Both the position numbers and the translations under genes were made by a program. From contig OX393581.1 in NCBI GenBank assembly GCA_947652605.1, forward strand, positions 52,599,924-52,663,923: a stretch of 64,000 nt of DNA, written 5' to 3'. Positions 45,523-58,549 of this stretch are shown here, one piece after another. This DNA is from Elmis aenea (lineage: Eukaryota; Arthropoda; Insecta; Coleoptera; Elmidae). The notes under the pieces were generated by a model. It was not told the DNA's origin. It was given only the letters and a program-made list of their open reading frames with translations, and ran no database searches. How positions within the stretch are numbered: the first letter of the stretch is position 1; each line of letters opens with the position of its first letter.

Positions 45523-45555
45523 TGTCATTAATAAATGATGAACATCATTCAGTGT

Positions 45556-47092
45556 ATTTTTTTTATTCTTATGTCATTATAGTTTCACATCTTATCAGTA
45601 GTATATTTTATTCAGAAAAGTCGGTTTCTTAAGAAAAAAAGTTTTTTATTCACTTGTAGTTTCATGTTAAATTTTTTAGCCTTATGGCCGGCCCATAAAC
45701 CTTTGACTCTGTCTGTTTCACTTTTATGGATTATGCCATAAGCAAATTTTGATACATTTGCAGCTAAGGACGTACAAATTTACCACAAAAAAAAGACAGT
45801 CAACACATCATGGTGCAATATATATACAGATAAACTGTGGGTGCGAAGAACTAAAAGGGGAAAACTATTTATCGAAACAATAAGTAACCAATGTGATACG
45901 GGACGAATTTAACAACAATTAGAAGATCTTTTTAGCAATGTGAAACAGGTTTTTTTTTTTAAAACAATTGAAGGTTCAACCTTTCTTTTTAGTTACCTTT
46001 GCTTAAAAGGATTAAAAAGGGGGTCCCAATAGAATTTGATATGGAAAAGGGGAGTGCAAATTCAAAAAGGTTGAGAAAAACACTGATGTTGATTTAAAGG
46101 AAAAATCTCAATAACTCAATTGTAATATATGATTACAAAAGAATTGAGATATGTGGTCAAAATATCTTTAAAATTGCATTTAGCATATTAGAGATTTCCT
46201 TTTTTAAAAATATTGTCATTATCCATTCATTGTGGTACTAATATTATATAAAAAAGCTTCTTGCATACTTTTTTGGGGATAAAATTCATAGAGCTTATTT
46301 TTTTTAAAAATAGTTTTGTTTTGGACTAGTTAAATGTGCTTTTTTCCCCTTTCTAATGAGATATCACTTGTGATATCTATTTTTATAAACAACTCAGAAA
46401 ATTAAGAAAAACCATACTTTACTGACATCAAAGAAATCACTTGTCAAGCTATCTATGAAAAAACAAATACACAACCAATTAAATGTCAAATGACAGTCAC
46501 TTGTCTGTAGTGTCATTTATTAAAATTTTATTATAGTGTCGTGTAATCGGTGTAATTCAATATATTCTTACAAGCCAGAACCTCATGCTGGAAATGTTAT
46601 ATGTATATTATTAATAAATTGCTTAAAAGATATGACAAAAACTCCAATATTTTGGTAAAGTTTATTAACAAAAAATTTGCTAAAAATTAATTATTTGGTA
46701 CAAAAAACTACATACAAAAATAAGTTACTTAATACATGAAATTCCCCTGTCCTTATGTTTAAAATTAAAAAAACAAGTGTGAAATTAATAATTTTTAAGA
46801 CACTGTTAATATACTGGGTGATTCACTTCTCAAGCCTCACAAATACAAAAATAATTGATCAAGTCACCTTACATTTGAGTTAAACATAACTACCAGCAAC
46901 ATGTTTTTAAAATAAAGCTATAAGCCCTAAAGTAGATCTCAAAAAACATTACTATAGACAAGGACACACAAAATTAATACTAATTAGCTTAATTGTTGAC
47001 AGATTATACAATATTTTAGCATATAAAATAATTATTTTATGCTTTTTAAAGCTATGAAGTTATAAGAAATGTATATAACAAACCAGTTATAT
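45556..47092. other. Intergenic, convergent ends of CycD and DCTN5
   Basis: No ORF of note. It should contain the 3' UTR of DCTN5 (minus), but no single poly(A) signal stands out. A lone CTGGGTGATTCACTT motif at about 46815 resembles the CAGGGTGATTCAGTT tip at about 55831. Confidence 0.45.
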
Positions 47093-47845
47093 TCACACAA
47101 TTTTCGCTGGTACAAAATGTTGGTAGTAGCTTCGAGTAAAGTCGATCATTAAATCTTGTTGACATTCTGGGACTTCCCCAATGTGCATACCCGGTGAGCC
47201 CCCATAACGAGTGAACGACGGCACGACAGTTTCCGGTGAAAGCACTGTGTTGTCTTCGATTATGCAACAATCTTTAAGGATACACCTCCGGCCCTATAAA
47301 TACACAATAAGAAAGATTTAATTATGTAAAAGTGAAGAAATATAGTCAAAGGACACATAATTGTTTGTATAAATAAAAGTTATACGTACCACGACTACAT
47401 TCTTTCCAATATAAACGTACGATCCAACTAACGCTGCATTTACAACAGAACGTTCTCCAACGTATACATGGTCACCCATCGTAAGAGGAAAAAAGGCAAC
47501 CCTAAATCAACTCTGAATTAGCACAGTTATGGTATAAATCCCTCGAAATACGTACCCCTTGCTGAATTTTTTATAGGGCGGTCGTATGACGGCTTCTTTA
47601 CTAATTATACAGTATCTTCCAGTGCGCACATTAGCTAAATCACCCCTTATAATCGCATCAGATTGAACAATAACTTTGCCTTGCAGCACAATGTTTTGCG
47701 AGCCACATAGAACCGTGTGTCGACTAACTTTATTACCAGAAGCCTGGAAGTTTAAAACAAATAAGAAAATCGTCAATATACTAAAAATTACACTCACAGT
47801 TTCTACATATTCGCTTTTGTTGTAATTTATATCTCGCATTTCCAT
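47093..47845 (-). CDS. DCTN5: Dynactin subunit 5 (p25)
   Basis: Four coding exons on the minus strand: 47845..47798, 47743..47556, 47501..47390 and 47293..47093. Introns are short (54, 54 and 96 bases), all GT-AG with consistent phase. The product is 182 aa, the same length as human DCTN5. It starts [16 protein letters not shown] and contains [62 protein letters not shown] and [11 protein letters not shown]. These form the hexapeptide repeats of the left-handed beta-helix. It ends with a short alpha-helical tail. As in the family, it belongs to the dynactin pointed-end complex, which links dynein to membrane cargo. An upstream ATG in the same frame would add six residues and is not needed. 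Confidence 0.96.
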
Positions 47846-48406
47846 TATGATAGTTGTTATTATACTTCTTAATTTATAAACAACGTTTTTAAAACAGGTT
47901 AGGTTGACTTTGACAGTTGTCACGATTTGACTTGGAGCGCCATCTATTTCATTTTAAAGGTGTTAAAAATTTTCAAATTTGGATTTGCTCGCCTTAAATC
48001 TTTGAATTTTGAGCTGTTTTAATATAGAAAGTCTTGAAACATGCTTTATTGAAAGCAAGCCTTCACAGCGAACTGATTTAAGGTTTTTAAAACTTATTTT
48101 TAACAATATAATAAGAAGTTACACTTTATTAAAATGAAACGAAATTTTTGATACTCCAATATACTCAAAACAATCGCACAAATACCTACAAAGCCTAAAG
48201 AAACCAGCAACCAGTCTATTTTAAAAAGTTTTGTTTAGTTTTAACACCGATTATTATTTATTTTGTCCTACTTAACTTTTTAAATTGTTTCTTTAATTTT
48301 TGGCACTAATTATTAATAATGCATACTGTAAATATATTATCCACAAGAGAATGAGGTAATAATTATAATAAAAACAGGTATTAATTAGAAATAATTAACT
48401 CGTCAA

Positions 48407-48412
48407 TTTATT
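48407..48412 (-). other. RpL31 candidate poly(A) signal overlapping the stop codon
   Basis: Minus-strand AATAAA begins in the final Glu codon and includes the TAA stop (CAAGAATAAATT). It would give a very short 3' UTR, common for ribosomal protein messages. Confidence 0.5.
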
Positions 48413-49207
48413 CTTGATTAGAATCTACATTTTCAGTTTGTAAATTTTTGAAAGTTGGTACAGGGACGTAAGTTACAAGTGTGAATAATTTATGAGCTGA
48501 ATCTTCGTCGTCGTTTCTTCTCCTCGAAAGGCGGACACGAATGCGGAATGGAACGTTCCTGAAACAATAAAACATGAATCACTTAATGTTCCTTGCACTT
48601 TGACTATTTTAAATACCAATTTAAAACTTTTAGATATTACAAGAATGCAAAACTTTAATTTTAACTTTGGAAAATGCTTAACAACTATTGAACAATAAAT
48701 AAATAGCAAAGGATTTCCAGTTACGTGTTATATAAGACTTAAATAACCAAACATATGACACGTTTCATGACTAGTGACTTGCCTAGCTCAGAAAATGTGA
48801 ATAACATGTGTTGTGCTTTTGAATGTAACATTAATTCATCAATCAACAGATAAATCACATTAATAATATGTCAAAACTTTCGTTATTTACATAATTAAGT
48901 AAGAAATGGTTAACCCCAATCCATCAAAATCCTGACATTAATTTTGAATACAGAAACTGTAAGTTATCAAATGCTGTACTAACCTAATGCCTTTCGACCA
49001 CAACTGCTTGTTTAAACGAGTGTCAATTCTCACATCGGGGGTACCCATCTGCTTCTCAGCAAATTTCCGTACTTCTTTGATAGCACGGGGTGCCCGTTTC
49101 TTGAAACTAACTCCATGAAGCCTTTTGTGCAAATTTACAGTATATTCTCGGGTTACAACCTCGTTGATTGCGGATTTTCCCTTCTTTTCTCCCTTTTGCT
49201 TGGCCAT
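48408..49207 (-). CDS. RpL31: 60S ribosomal protein L31 (eL31)
   Basis: Coding exons 49207..48984 and 48558..48408 join within an Arg codon to give 124 aa, the family's usual length. It starts [20 protein letters not shown] and runs through [20 protein letters not shown] and [20 protein letters not shown] to [20 protein letters not shown] non-coding first exon is proposed at 49447..49419 (donor GG|GTATGT), spliced at 49213 six bases before the ATG. It is a large-subunit ribosomal protein near the polypeptide exit tunnel. The poly(A) signal AATAAA overlaps the stop codon. DCTN5 lies 562 bases downstream in the same orientation. Confidence 0.96.
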
Positions 49208-49418
49208 CTTGGGCTGAAAATAATAGTAAAAGGTATTACACTTAACCTCGAAAGATGTAAATACAAACAGTAACTTTTTATGAACGTATATGAGTCAAAA
49301 TAGCTAATTTTTTACATTAAGTGAGTGTAAAACAATGTGGAAATATGATATTTAATATATTTGAAGCTACCATTGATTAGATGTTAATAGATTTTTCATA
49401 AAATTAAATTTAACATAC

Positions 49419-49447
49419 CCTTAACACGTTTTTATTGACAGAAAGAG
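49419..49447 (-). promoter_or_regulatory. RpL31 non-coding first exon with 5'TOP-like start
   Basis: On the minus strand CTCTTTCTGTC follows an A-rich purine stretch, giving a C-start pyrimidine tract typical of ribosomal protein mRNAs, and a GG|GTATGT donor lies 29 bases on. The matching acceptor is TTTTCAG|CCCAAG just before the ATG. The exact start is inferred. Confidence 0.55.
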
Positions 49448-52400
49448 TTTTCTTCTTCTTTGTTGACAACACTATTTATTATCGGTAACAACGTTAGCTA
49501 TTTAGGGAACTTTTCCAAGATACAGTACACGGTTGTAAACCATGATACTATTTTACAATACCATGTCTTCTTAATTTCCGATAGATGGCCATAGATAAAA
49601 GTTTTTGGTAAAATTCTTTTATTAAAGTTTTACATACATTCAGGAGCAAAATGTTCTAACACATAGGCTTGAAGAAATTAGCGTTTTTTTATCTTTTTTT
49701 TTTTGTTTCATACATGCTTTTGCAATTATTTGTGGCAATTAATTATTGTATTTAAATAAATCAATATTTTTATATTCTGATTTACGTAAACGTCAATGAC
49801 TTTTTAAATATTTATATGAAATTTATAAAATACGGTCTTTTTAATTAATGTTTGGTTTTCCTGTTACTTTAAAAATCGAATATTTAAAGTAAATGAGGGT
49901 TTTAAGGTTTGCTAAATGCATTAAGTGGGTCAAAACTTATTAACTTTTTAATTAGATTGTTTAGTTAATATTTTGTTAGTAAGTCATAGCAAAACATGAA
50001 CATTTGGAAATATTTGGTTTTGCTTCTTAAAGTTGTATTTATATAACAAAAAGAGTATATTTCTTCTTAAAGATATCAACAATACTAGCCCAAATTCATA
50101 TGAGTTCGCTCTTTGCCCCTTTTTTATATTTTTAGTCACAATTTTTAAATTTAGCTTTGTAGCAATAGAACCAATATTTTTACAATCATTTATAAAGTTT
50201 TGGCCAGTGTAACAAGTAAAATTTAAAATTTTGAGTTCGCTAAAGACTGATTTATTATATTTTGATTACTGACAACAACGTTTTGAAAATCTGCACACAC
50301 TTTACCTCAGGCAAATTTGAAAAAAACTATCTATTTTGTATATATCAACTAACCCTTGATTACGTTTAAGCATTTCAAATAAAATCGCGGTATTTAGCAG
50401 TGAAAAATTGGAACTAAAAATAGTTTTAATTTAACTTTAAAGATTAGTTTTCGAATTATCAATATTGCAAGTTTTTCGAAGGAAGATTTGTAAAAAAATA
50501 AACACAAATTACAAAAAAAGATACATTGTTAAATAAAAGATATGATTTTTACATTAAAGTCCTACATTGAAGCACTTTTCGAAAAATATTTGGAAACAAT
50601 ATGAAAAATGAGAGAGGGTGAAGTGATATGGTTTTTGGCAAGTAAAAAAGAACAGTTTTGGGTAAAATTCGTCCTTAATTACGAAAACTTGAAGTATACA
50701 TATAGAATATTGCCAAAAAGTACCCTAAAATCGACTTTGAAAAAGCTTAAAAAGCTCAATTTGTTTTGTACCATACACAGTTGCTTTTCGGGTTTGGAAC
50801 ATTTTGAAAATCCGTTATTGCTAAAGTAGTTTAAATAATTTATGTTATCTAATACTTAAATCGTTGGGGTTATAACTGGCCATTGATTTTCAAGTTTCAA
50901 GTTCATGAAAATTAACAGCTAATGTATTGTTGGAGCAAGGGATTCAATTTTTTTGCGTGTTATAGCTTCGCACTGCTTCTTCAGTGGAAGATTTTTAACA
51001 AAAGACAAATTAAATCAACCTGTTGCTTGATTTAATTTATTAATTGGTGATTTGTCAACGAGATCTTATTTTTTTTTTCTGTTATAGTACAAAATTCTTT
51101 GATGGTTTGTTATTTGTTAATTTTTCATTATTTGATTGAATTTTTCAGTTTTGTATGTCAAGATTCTGATTTTTTTTTGTTCTAGGGTAAAATTATGTGT
51201 TGTTAATTGTTGATTTCTCAAAGGAATTTTGATTTTTTTTTTGGTGGCCAATAAAATGTGTTTTTTTCGGTTTAACTTGATTGAAATTGGTTATCGCGAA
51301 GAAGGAATGGTCGAGATTGTTAAGGCTTGGGTCGGAACCCGGCGTTTCTTCCAATTAGTTCCCATGCAGCGCGAGTACATCAGGATGGTTAATTTTAATG
51401 TTGCGTACGGGCATCTGCGAGCACTCGCATGATAGCGCAGCGAACTCCCCACCTTTCGCCGCTTGCATACGCATTGCGTGTCCTTTAAAAGACCTCTAAA
51501 AGTTAGGTCATTGAATTTGGACTCTTGTCCTTCGGCAGTCGCGACCGTGTTGCATTCGGCAGAGCAATGGCCCCCATCATCCGAGACAACCGCCATAGTT
51601 GAGCTTGTTTACACCAGCCTTCCCGACCGGCGCGCAAATGCGTTACGAATACAACAATTCGGCGCTACGATTAAATTTGTTTACCAAAAATTTATGGTAA
51701 TGTCGCTGGTTGTTAACGAAATTGTCCGAATATTATTCAAAATGATCGATTACCGTCGAGTTAATTGGGGTAGTAATAGATGCGTGAAAAAAAATACGGA
51801 CCATACGTAAACTTGCCAACAATAATGTGATGTCGCAAGCAAACGTCAATTTATGGGTACTGTTTAGTAATATACGGGCTACAATAAGGGGAAATAATAA
51901 AGAGGGCAATTTTTGAGGGTCATATCCGCTATTTTACACACGTCTGATTAAACTCGCCATTATCGAACTCCAATTTCATTTAAAAATTTGATAGTGGCGG
52001 CGATATTTTATTAATCAACAATGTACCCTCACGCAACTGTACATAATTAAGCATTTTTTCATTCGATTAATACACAGTTCGAGTAATCCCGTGTCTTTTG
52101 AATTCGACAACAGGCAGATGCGTACGACCAAAGACTTGCCGACCGTTTGTCGTATTGCTACACGGAAAATTCGTAAGATGCAATGTATTTATTGTTGTTC
52201 CATTCTTTGTTAAATTAGAAGCGACTTCGTGGCTACCGGAAGAGTCGGATTGTTAGGAAGGGTTATGAATAAAGAGGATGCTATGATTCGACGGGCGGGA
52301 CAGCGGGGCCAGGGAGTGATGACCATGATTCGAAACCGAGTCTGCCCTAGCCGGCAACTCTTGTCATGGATGGCCGCGTGTAGTTGCTGCTAAATGTTAA

Positions 52401-53120
52401 AAGAATCTTCATGCGGAACTATTAGTGTTTGGCTTCGTCTGCCACGGTCGCTATTCACTTTCTTCAGAGCAGAATCGTTAATTAGTAGTTTGGTAATGAC
52501 GGAACATACCCATGATCATAAACGTTTACTTTGAGTGCGATTTTAGTATCACTAATCGCTAAATCTTCTTAAACTGTTCAAAAACGAAGAGAAAATGCAA
52601 TGTTCCTTACCTATGCTAACTTTTTCAGGGCGTACATTAAGGCCCGATTGCACATAGCAACAGTTAGTGTTAACATAGAAGTTAATCTCTGAAACCAGGC
52701 AAAATCAGTACCAATAGTTCTCGGGTTTTGCGAAGTTTTAGGGTTGCTTTGTGGAATCGGGCCTAAACATTTGCAGAAAGATTCTAGAAGGTTTATGGTT
52801 CAACTATTCAAAATTTAAGAGATGGTTAAATAGAGAAAATGCTAAATTCTTGTGAGTGAAAAGATTCGTTGCTTAACGAAAATTGTTGAGTACGTAAGGC
52901 TTACAAAATCCAAAAAACCATCAATGATTCTGGCGTTGTTGAGCTAAGGCATCCTCCTCTAGGTCCTGATCTAGCTCCCTGTGGCTTTTTTTATCCACAA
53001 ATCTCAAAAGAAAATCTTAGAGGGAGGTGGTTTGAATCCGATGAAGAAGTTTAAGTCTCTGTGAAGGAATATTTTACAAGCCTATCAAGAGATATAGATG
53101 CGAATTTGTTACAGCAATAT
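49448..53120. other. Intergenic, no gene recognised
   Basis: Very AT-rich to about 51220, then a GC-richer patch (51290-51830) with overlapping ORFs on both strands that I cannot assign, another GC-richer patch at 52200-52400, and a 129-bp MITE at 52638-52766. Confidence 0.5.
52638..52766. mobile_element. Small MITE with GGCCCGATT termini
   Basis: TAAGGCCCGATTGCACAT at the left and TGTGGAATCGGGCCTA at the right form imperfect TIRs of about 16 bases around a 95-base interior. The target duplication is not clear (TA or TTA). Confidence 0.5.
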
Positions 53121-53129
53121 CCGTTTTTC

Positions 53130-53989
53130 GCAGCCTACTTTCCATTACTTGCGGCCCATCCAGCCATCTGTTGTGAGGCTCTTAGTTTCCATTGCTTCTT
53201 CCACCTCGTTTTTCCATGTTCTTCTTGGTCTTCCTTTCCTTTTGCGATTTGTGGATGTCACTTTGGTATTTTTCTTGGCCATCGTGTTCATCTATTCTCT
53301 GGACATGTCCTTACCATTTTAATCTTCTGGCTCAATGGTCTCTCGTTATCTTGTGCAGTTCTGCTACATATTTCTTGTTCTTTGCGTTCGTCATCTGATA
53401 GTTTCACACCCAAGTACCTAGTACTTGAGCTTTTAATTTCTTTGTCCATTAGCTGTCTGTAAGTATTGTCGTGTCTCTCCAACTACCAGATATTCAGTTT
53501 TAACTGTCAGCCCCCTCTTATTATATTCTTCATTAGGCTTGTGCAGCATGTATTGTATATCTATCTCATCTTCCACCAAGATAACTTGGTCATCAGCTAT
53601 GTATCTTTTCTTCTCCGATGGATACACCTACGGGCTTGCATCTTTTCTTCCAATTTTCTGGGGCTCCTTCTGGATAGATTTTAAACAATGTAGGTGCGAA
53701 ACAGCAGCCCTGCCCCAATCGTTTCGTGCGATACTTTTTATCATATTTTTACTGAACTGGTCATGTTTTCATACAGATTCCGTACATCGTTTGTATATAT
53801 TGGTGGATTATCCTTGTTGTTTAACACCTGCCAGAGTTTAATTAGTGGGACACTGCCCGAGGCATTTTGACAATCTATGAGCACCAAGTGCGTCCCTAGC
53901 TTTCGTGCAATTCGTTCTTCTATTACTTGTTTTAGACAGAATGGTTGTCCATGCGCGAGCGACCAGCTCTGAATCCATTTTCTGCTCAT
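53130..53989 (-). pseudogene. LINE reverse-transcriptase fragment
   Basis: Minus-strand pieces in successive frames: GQPFCLKQVIEERIARKLGT, HLVLIDCQNASGSVPLIKLW (where the family has a Asp-x-x-x-Ala-Phe/Tyr-Asp-like motif), IYTNDVRNLYENMTSSVKI, ADDQVILVEDEIDIQYMLHK (the ADD motif of the RT active site), TEYLVVG, then RYLGVKLSDD. Order and motifs are those of the palm domain of a non-LTR reverse transcriptase. Frame changes and the lost F/Y of the catalytic box indicate a dead copy. The C-terminal tail continues to about 53130. Confidence 0.8.
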
Positions 53990-53999
53990 TTTTCAACAG

Positions 54000-56690
54000 A
54001 AAAGTAACTGTTCACCCTGTAAAAAGTAAATGAGCCTACTGTAAGCATTTCGAAACGAAATGTTCCGTATAGTTCAGTGATTTCATACACTAAATGCAAA
54101 TAATATTAATAAAACCAAACACAATTAAGAATAAATTCTGCATTGTTTTCAAATTACGTCCTGTTGTCTGTGTGTGCCACGACTGCTTATGCTAAATCAT
54201 TGAATCCACAACATTCTGCTGGTATTTTATAACAATTTAGTACTTCGTTTCCTTCGTATTTGACCTTTCCCATGCATAAAACCTCATTTAACATATGTTT
54301 AATGCGGCTGGATATCAAAATTATGCAGGTAATTAATTTTCAACTCTGACCCGTCGCCGCATGAATGTTATAACTTATTTTCTGCATTTATTGCTTTATT
54401 ATAAGCAAGAATTTTAATAACCAAAGATATTGATAGATGTTATTTGGACTCGCCATCAGGTAACAAAAAAAGTTCGTGCGGTTTTTGATGGTAAAATATA
54501 AACATTTATTAGAAACCAGTAATACACTATCGAATTAAAGTTTTATTCGTTGCCATTTTAAATTATTTTTAAATATGATTTAAACAATTATTGCCAAATT
54601 TAAATGTATCGAATGAAAAAGTGATTAATACTTAAGTAGATGGCACTATACAAACAAGTGCTATCGATAAAAACAACTTAAAAAAACATTCATGGCAATC
54701 TGAATTAAAAAAAACAGCACGAACTTTTTTGGTTTCCTGATAAAATATTTTTTGATCACGGAATTAGCGAGCGGAATTAATTAATTTGACTAGTTGCGAG
54801 TGGTAACCTGATTTGATAAATTTGTGAGATTAGCCATTCGATTTCCCTCTAAGGAATTTGCTGGTTTGAAAGTAAATATGAAAGCTTCCTAGTTGTGTGA
54901 ATAAAATTCAAATAACTATCTGCTAAACAGATTTAAGCTATTGCACACTTCCAAGTCTATAATATCATATTTTTGTCCCCATTAAATGGTAATCTATTTT
55001 TCTATTTAAAAAAAAACATCTTCAGCTTACTCTAAACAAAAATTGTTGATGCAGTTAATAAATCAGTTTTTCTTTTCGTTTTTGTGTTGATTCAAAAACG
55101 CTCCCGCTATTTACGTGCCTTATCTAAGTCCAGACAATCACTTTTAGCAATTTTGAACAAAACACTGACGTAATTGGCATTAGTTTATGTCTGCAGTAGA
55201 TAATTGGCAGAGCCCAAATCTACCCCCTATAGATAAGGGCGCCTTTCAGCGTGACCTCAATTTAAAACGCTCCGAAATCTGTCTGGTGTCCCCCATCGCA
55301 AAAGATTGTCGACAAAAGATCACTGAGGGTATCAAATGGGCACTAATGGCATCTCTAACGAGACGTATGTGTTTTTTAGTATTTAATAAGTGATAACTGG
55401 AGCTGCGGGTGCGGGACGGGGGCTAATAAGGGCCCACAGTCTGCGGGATGTATTGCTATGCGCTTTTATATGGACGGAGGTTTGTTATCGCCAGATAAAT
55501 TGAATTATTTTTAATGCATTTATGACCAGTCTTTAATTAGATTATTTTGTGAGAAGAATTTTATTGACGCATGCTTGCAGTTTTGCGCAACTGCTTGTTG
55601 GTATCTGGAAGTATAAACAATAAACAACCAAGCCTACTAGATTAATTATTGCAAACTAAAATGATACAAAAACGTATCAGTTATTATTATTTTAAGGTAA
55701 TAAAATAGTTATAATTATACTGTATCTAAATAAAAAAATCATGACTTTTTGAGCATATTAAATTAATTTCTTTGATACTGCAAGACAATATTGATACAAA
55801 CATTTTGGCATTTATAGAATAAGAATGTACAGGGTGATTCAGTTAGGTATAGCTCTTCGAGCACATATTTACAAGAAAATCCGATTAAGAAAAACAAGGA
55901 AATTGTTTTTATTTCAATTTATTGTCCTTTAAATGGCACCTCCTATTAAAATTAATTTTTAAACACAGTTTTTTTAAATTAAAAATTAAGTATCGGCATG
56001 TTTTCCTCTTTTTTTTTTTGTTTGCACCGAAATTATTTGGATTACTTTTTAAATATAAGCAAAACTTCGGATTTGTTAATGCCTTAGATTATCTTATGCA
56101 ATAATAGTTACTGTACCTTTGCTTTCTTTAAGAAACTGCACATATTAATATGATTTTCAAATTAGGAATAGACCAAAGTTGTTTGATGAACAACACGATG
56201 TTAGCAAAAATAATCAATTTTTTGTAAAACGGTTTTCCCTACATGAAGTACATTTTTAATTAGGTTCATACCAAGTTACTACTCAAATTTTCTTTTAAAA
56301 ACAATCCTGATTAGCTTTTAAAGAATTAAAAAACCATATTGTTAGCTTTAAAACAATATTTTAAGTCGCCTGTTTTTGAAAATGAAAGAGTTATAGACGA
56401 CTTGGGGCTTTTGTAACAATAAAAACGCGTATTTTGTCCAATTCTGCTAATGGAAATTTTAATGTAAATCCTTCAAAATGACAAATTTCGTGTATTGCTC
56501 TCTTGTCGAAATTTCTAAATGGTGAAGCTTAGGTTGTTAATGATCAGAAACACTTTATTAATCCCACAAAGTATATTTGGTTGACGTTTGGTGCGAAAAG
56601 CAATTTTGTGGCAATTTTCAAAATGTCAAGTGTTGCAAACCTTATAAAAATCGACGCTTTGACGTTTAAGCTCCGATTTTTGGATTGGCT
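54000..56690. other. Intergenic, AT-rich, no gene recognised
   Basis: Only a lone CAGGGTGATTCAGTTAGG tip near 55831 and generic AT-rich sequence. The GC-richer stretch 55190-55450 has no convincing ORF. Confidence 0.5.
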
Positions 56691-56958
56691 CATTGTGCAA
56701 GGAAGCTGTCAAGGTCAGTTTGCGGCGAGATCTTTGCACGTGTGCCGAATATTATCGTAACCCTTTGGAGCAAGTTTTTTGTTTTACAATACGATGATTA
56801 GCCGGTGTAATGGCGGACCGTGCGGTATTAGATTATTAGGATTCGCAGTGAAAATACGAAATATCGCGTTAAAACAATTAACATTTCGGAAAACGGGGAT
56901 ATAGTGAGTGGTACGTACAATCAGTATTGTGGAAAGGATACATTTAAATGAAAATGTG
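56690..56958 (+). other. Possible promoter and first exon of a gene extending right
   Basis: An inverted CCAAT (GATTGGCTCA, about 56690) is followed by GC-richer sequence ending in ATGAAAATGTG|GTAAGT (donor 56959). An alternative donor lies at about 56921 (GTGGTACGT). No following exon was found in the window, so this is only a candidate. Confidence 0.22.
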
Positions 56959-58010
56959 GTAAGTTTTTCCTATTATTAAAGCAATTTGGTGACCTGGTTA
57001 CTTTCTTCAATGTGCTTTTATGGGCTTTATTCAGCGTAAAACATTCGTTTCGCATTGCTGTTCATTTTGTAATAACTGTATTAGGATAAATAAATATCTA
57101 CATGTACGCAGATAAATAAAAATCTGTTCTTTCTAGTGCTTCACATAGTAAATTTTAAAGAGATGATTTAGATTTTCATTGATATTATTAAAAAATATTT
57201 CGTATTTGACAATAATGGTGGTAATAACGCACAAAAATTAGTAATGTTAATAATTAGCGCCATTCATTTAAGTTATATTTTACCTTAAAATGGCCATTTT
57301 GTATAAAATTCTTTGTAAAACCCAAAAATTATATATTATCCTTAAAACAGCGAATGTATACCAAGTGACGTCATGTGATGGCAGCATGACTTAGATTCAT
57401 TTGAATAAGGAATTGGTTTTTTGCTTAGGTACTTCTTCCTAATTTTTGTGTTCTAGTATGGAGTTTATTTAATATAATTTGCGTTTTTAACTTTGATGCG
57501 CCTAAAAGTCGAGGATTTTTTGATTTTGGGTAATCGCCTATTATATTTGCTACTAAAATATTTTCTCAGTAGTTTTAAAAATCTTACTGTGGGGAGGCGT
57601 GGTGGTATTAAGATTTTTGAAAAGTGAAAATTGTACAAAAATATGAATTTTTGTATCGCATAATCGTTATTTTATTTATTAATTTCGTAATTATGAACAG
57701 TAACGACTATTTTTAAAATTGTGCTTAATTTATATTTTAAAATTCTCGGATGTGTGCCATGCATTTAAAATTGTTATTAATTTTACGGTCAGTAATTTGC
57801 GATAGAGCTATAAAAGGAATTATGACCCATGCATTAAAATTTATATTACCTGTTAATGTTATGTGGTTTGAATTGCAACATGTCTGTAGTAGATACTATA
57901 ATTTATGATTTCGTTGCATTTGAAACATATTAAAAAGTTGGTATTCGCTTATTGTTAAGAGATAAACCTTAGGTTTAAATGTTGAAACTTCGCAAAATGT
58001 TATGCTATTT
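56959..58010. other. No gene recognised
   Basis: AT-rich with no repeat or ORF of note. It would be intronic if the preceding exon candidate is real. Confidence 0.5.
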
Positions 58011-58015
58011 TTTTA

Positions 58016-58440
58016 ATCATGAGTCCTTCTACTATTAGGTGTAGGACTGTTGAGTTGTGTTGTGCTAACTTTTTTCATGTTTTTTTTGTCATGTGCTAGC
58101 TTTTTTATGTCTTTGCATTTGATGTTTCTATCCATTGCTGCTTTTTTAACTTCGTCTTGCCAGGTTTTATTCGGTTTACCTTTATTGTTTTTCCCCTGTG
58201 ATCTTGCTTCATAAGCTTTTCTGGTTAACCTTTCCTCTTTAATCCTATAAATGTGACCCAACCTTCCCAGCTGTCTTTCTTGTATTTTTGTTTCAACTGA
58301 TTTTATCTTTAATTGTTCTCTATATGTTTTATTTCTGATTCTATCTTCTTTGGTTTTTCCATACCATAAGCAAATATATTTTTGAAAAGCGCAAACAGTA
58401 AGCTTTCGATTTATGTCAAAGCCAACTATGGTTGCCATTT
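58016..58440 (-). pseudogene. LINE reverse-transcriptase C-terminal fragment (second copy)
   Basis: Minus ORF with YGKTKEDRIRNKTYREQL, VETKIQERQLGRLGHIYRIK and EERLTRKAYEARSQGK, then TWQDEVKKAAMDRN. Shares most residues and the 3' end point with the copy at 21065-21530, but its frame is intact over 141 codons. The 5' end breaks off near 58380. Confidence 0.72.
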
Positions 58441-58549
58441 AAAATAAGAAAAGTGTAATATATCAATATTTATATGAGTTAAACAAATTTAATATCGCTA
58501 TCTTATTAAGGACAAAAAACCATGCCAAAATGTCTTTTTTTTCTATGTT

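Larger units (their letters stand above)
43439..45555 (+). other. Probable CycD 3' UTR
   Basis: AT-rich and non-coding. Candidate poly(A) signals are AATAAA at about 43773 (proximal) and 45530 (distal). If the distal site is used, the UTR is about 2.1 kb and includes a nested CAGGGTG element pair (44664-45047) and two TGTANATA Pumilio-type sites. The extent is inferred. Confidence 0.45.

Noticed and set aside
53061..53841. Plus-strand ORFs with hydrophobic stretches
   Set aside because: Reverse-strand shadows of the LINE reverse-transcriptase fragment.
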